DNA from: JBGPIK01 sp041484845
GTDB lineage: Bacteria; Desulfobacterota; Binatia; UBA9968
Assembly (NCBI GenBank): GCA_041484845.1
Contig: JBGPIK010000107.1
Span: 1-17,097 of the forward strand
Direction: 5' to 3'
DNA: 17,097 nt
Of this stretch, positions 15,969-17,097 are shown in pieces (the first letter of the stretch is position 1; each line of letters starts with the position of its first letter). The notes under the pieces are model-generated. The model was given only the letters and a program-made list of their open reading frames with translations. It was not told the origin of the DNA and searched no databases. A program made the position numbers and the translations under genes.

Positions 15969-16220
15969 TCAACCAGCCAGGCGACAGCCGTGTTCCCTTT
16001 CGGATTGGCAGAGTTTTTTGCAATCGTCTTGGATAAGCGAGACAAAGAACTCTTGATAGAGATCCTCCATAGCTTCATCACGAGCTTCGATGTGATGGAC
16101 AGTAAGCGTCTTTCTGATTGTGTGGTAGACAAGAGAAAAATATTGCAGGACAAAAGCATCCCCCGCGGCCTTCTCGCCTTTCAGGCAGCCGGCAATGAGG
16201 GTTTTTTCCTTTTCGGTCAT
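15969..16220 (-). pseudogene. Truncated ECF-type RNA polymerase sigma factor (N-terminal part)
   Basis: A frame of 83 codons from ATG 16220 reads like sigma-70 region 2 of an extracytoplasmic-function factor: MTEKEKTLIAGCLKGEKAAG, then VLQYFSLVYHTIRKTL, MEDLYQEFFVSLIQDD and EHGCRLAG before a TGA. In intact relatives the last block continues with a Ser/Ala-Trp-Leu segment. Here a WLVEPAKNS sequence follows in another frame with its own stop 27 nt on, which suggests a small deletion. Region 2.4 is incomplete and region 4, needed for -35 recognition, is absent, so it cannot act as a normal sigma factor. It lies 151 nt upstream of brxA on the same strand. It may be part of the leader of the operon or simply the edge of the insertion. 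Confidence 0.65.
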
Positions 16221-16377
16221 GGTTGCAAAATGAAGAGAGGTCCTGGCCCTGGTTCAGTGCGAGTACCATACTGCTCGTTTGCTTGGCAAGCTGTGCCATA
16301 AGTCTGCCCGCTATATCTTAAGCTTGGCCCTGCACCTGGTCGCCCGATAACGGTCGAATGACTGGAAGATTTGCATC

Positions 16378-16725
16378 CTAAAATGGAGGGGAAACGATCC
16401 GGAAGATAAGGATTAGCAACGATGCAAGCCAAGACGCCCCTTGTTGCGGGCTAGCGCTACCAGCCGCTGCGCCGTGGGTGTTCCTTATGAGCCGAACCAC
16501 GCCACCAGTTCGAACGTCCTCATGTGCTGCGCGAATGTGACTCAAAGACTGCGGATCTTGCCACAAGTGCCCGACTTCGCTTAACAGCTGCAGACTCTCA
16601 AAATCGATAATCACAGCCGTAGGCTTCCCGCGTCGAGTGATGATCACCCGTTCACCCTCCTGCACTTCTTCGAGCAGCTTTAGAAACTGGTGCCGTACTT
16701 CAATAGCGGTGAGGAACCTATCCAT
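16378..16725 (-). CDS. Phd/YefM-type antitoxin, no toxin partner visible
   Basis: 115 aa from ATG 16725 (an in-frame ATG at 16758 would add 11 residues across the inverted repeat and looks less natural). Residues 1-45 follow the Phd/YefM pattern: FLTAIEVRHQFLKLLEEVQE, then GERVIITRRGKPTAVIIDFE. This forms the DNA-binding dimer of type II toxin-antitoxin antitoxins. Residues about 46-79 fit the toxin-binding region, ending EDVRTGGVVRL. After that, about 36 residues with a hydrophobic end (SWLASLLILIFRIVSPPF) look like read-through beyond a lost stop. No RelE, PIN or Doc-like gene follows before the sigma fragment, so it appears orphaned. It may still repress its own promoter. Confidence 0.7.
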   Translation of the reverse strand: MDRFLTAIEVRHQFLKLLEEVQEGERVIITRRGKPTAVIIDFESLQLLSEVGHLWQDPQSLSHIRAAHEDVRTGGVVRLIRNTHGAAAGSASPQQGASWLASLLILIFRIVSPPF

Positions 16726-16726
16726 A

Positions 16727-16746
16727 TGTACAGTTAAATGTACTGT
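16727..16746. promoter_or_regulatory. Inverted/direct repeat upstream of the Phd-type gene, putative operator
   Basis: TGTACAGT, TAAA, TGTACTGT: the two octamers differ at one base as direct repeats, and ACAGT/ACTGT also form a 5-bp inverted repeat with a 7-nt centre (16730-16746). It ends one base before the ATG at 16725. Phd/YefM antitoxins repress their own operons through short palindromes in this position, so an autoregulatory site is likely. Read from sequence; binding is inferred. Confidence 0.4.
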
Positions 16747-16846
16747 GACCTGCCTCATTCGTCGAGACAGTTATATCTTCAGCCGCCTCCGCATAGTCCG
16801 GTCATCTCGGTATAACAGGAGTCAAGACCATTCTTGGGATAAAAGG

Positions 16847-17097
16847 TTAACGCGGTTTTCTTTTACGGCTTTTAACGAGGGAAAGCCCCGTGCCTCTTCG
16901 GCCTTTGAGTTCATTCAGAAGACATTCCCAATCGATCAGAGTCAGATAGTCGTCTAGCGCACTGGACTCGCAATCGTAGCCGCGCAAAAATTTAGCGAAG
17001 CTGCCAAATTTCTTTTCGTAATCTTTGATGCGTCTCTGAATCTCTTTAACTGTTAGAGTAGAATAGTCTACTTCCTTCTCACCTTCGGTTCCTTTAA
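16847..17097 (-). CDS. Unrecognised small protein, C-terminal part (runs off the right edge)
   Basis: An open minus-strand frame enters from the right edge (first full codon 17095) and ends at TAA 16849-16847, giving 82 codons with no in-frame stop and no start inside the window. It reads LTVKEIQRRIKDYEKKFGSF, then FAKFLRGYDCESSALDDYL, then LIDWECLLNELKGRRG and a basic end SLVKSRKRKPR. The helical pattern of a Tyr-Glu-Lys-Lys-(F/Y)-Gly turn followed by an acidic segment and an aromatic-rich last helix resembles small antitoxin-like proteins found next to TumE-type or similar toxin genes. That resemblance is weak and from memory. The stop lies about 120 nt upstream of the Phd-type start. Its codons look normal. 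Confidence 0.6.
   Translation of the reverse strand, partial: KGTEGEKEVDYSTLTVKEIQRRIKDYEKKFGSFAKFLRGYDCESSALDDYLTLIDWECLLNELKGRRGTGLSLVKSRKRKPR

Overview
The window carries a complete type 1 BREX phage-defence operon on the minus strand. It is flanked by toxin-antitoxin-like small genes and broken gene remnants, with the 3' end of a substrate-binding protein gene on the plus strand at the left edge. Base composition is moderate to high GC. Nothing in the window fixes the taxon. The TauA/NMT1-type binding protein, the CHAT-type tails and the DUF5647/DUF7718-like small genes suggest an environmental Gram-negative bacterium, but this is inference. No tRNA, rRNA, integrase, transposase or CRISPR array was seen.

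Left to right: the 3' part of a periplasmic substrate-binding protein (1-654, plus). Then 0.69-1.53 kb, a graveyard of minus-strand fragments: a tail motif YTLSDGKKIQKVTEVVTG, a PIN-domain C-terminus, a CHAT-protease tail and a second copy of the tail motif. Then three intact-looking small minus-strand genes (1.53-2.40 kb), two DUF5647-like paralogues and one DUF7718-like gene. Then a second, longer CHAT tail (2392-2838) directly behind the defence operon.

The BREX operon runs right to left: brxA-like (15817), brxB, brxC, a 91-codon basic protein not recognised as a BREX component, pglX, pglZ (type B-like) and brxL (ending at 2893). Neighbouring genes overlap by 4 nt (brxA/brxB, brxB/brxC, pglZ/brxL) or sit 1-44 nt apart, so they are almost certainly co-transcribed and translationally coupled. 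By family knowledge, PglX methylates host DNA at N6 of adenine for self-marking. BrxC (ATPase), BrxB, PglZ (alkaline-phosphatase fold), BrxA (small, DNA-associated) and BrxL (AAA+ ring with a Lon-like domain) take part in modification and in blocking phage replication.

Right of the operon are a truncated ECF sigma-factor fragment (16220-15969), a Phd/YefM antitoxin with no visible toxin (16725-16378) and the 3' end of an unrecognised gene running off the right edge (17097-16847). A tandem 10-bp repeat upstream of brxA and an inverted repeat upstream of the antitoxin are candidate regulatory sites.

The main candidate for something undescribed is the small basic gene between brxC and pglX, which has its own Shine-Dalgarno sequence. 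The next is the repeated swapping of gene tails (CHAT, PIN and the YTLSDGKK motif) next to the operon.
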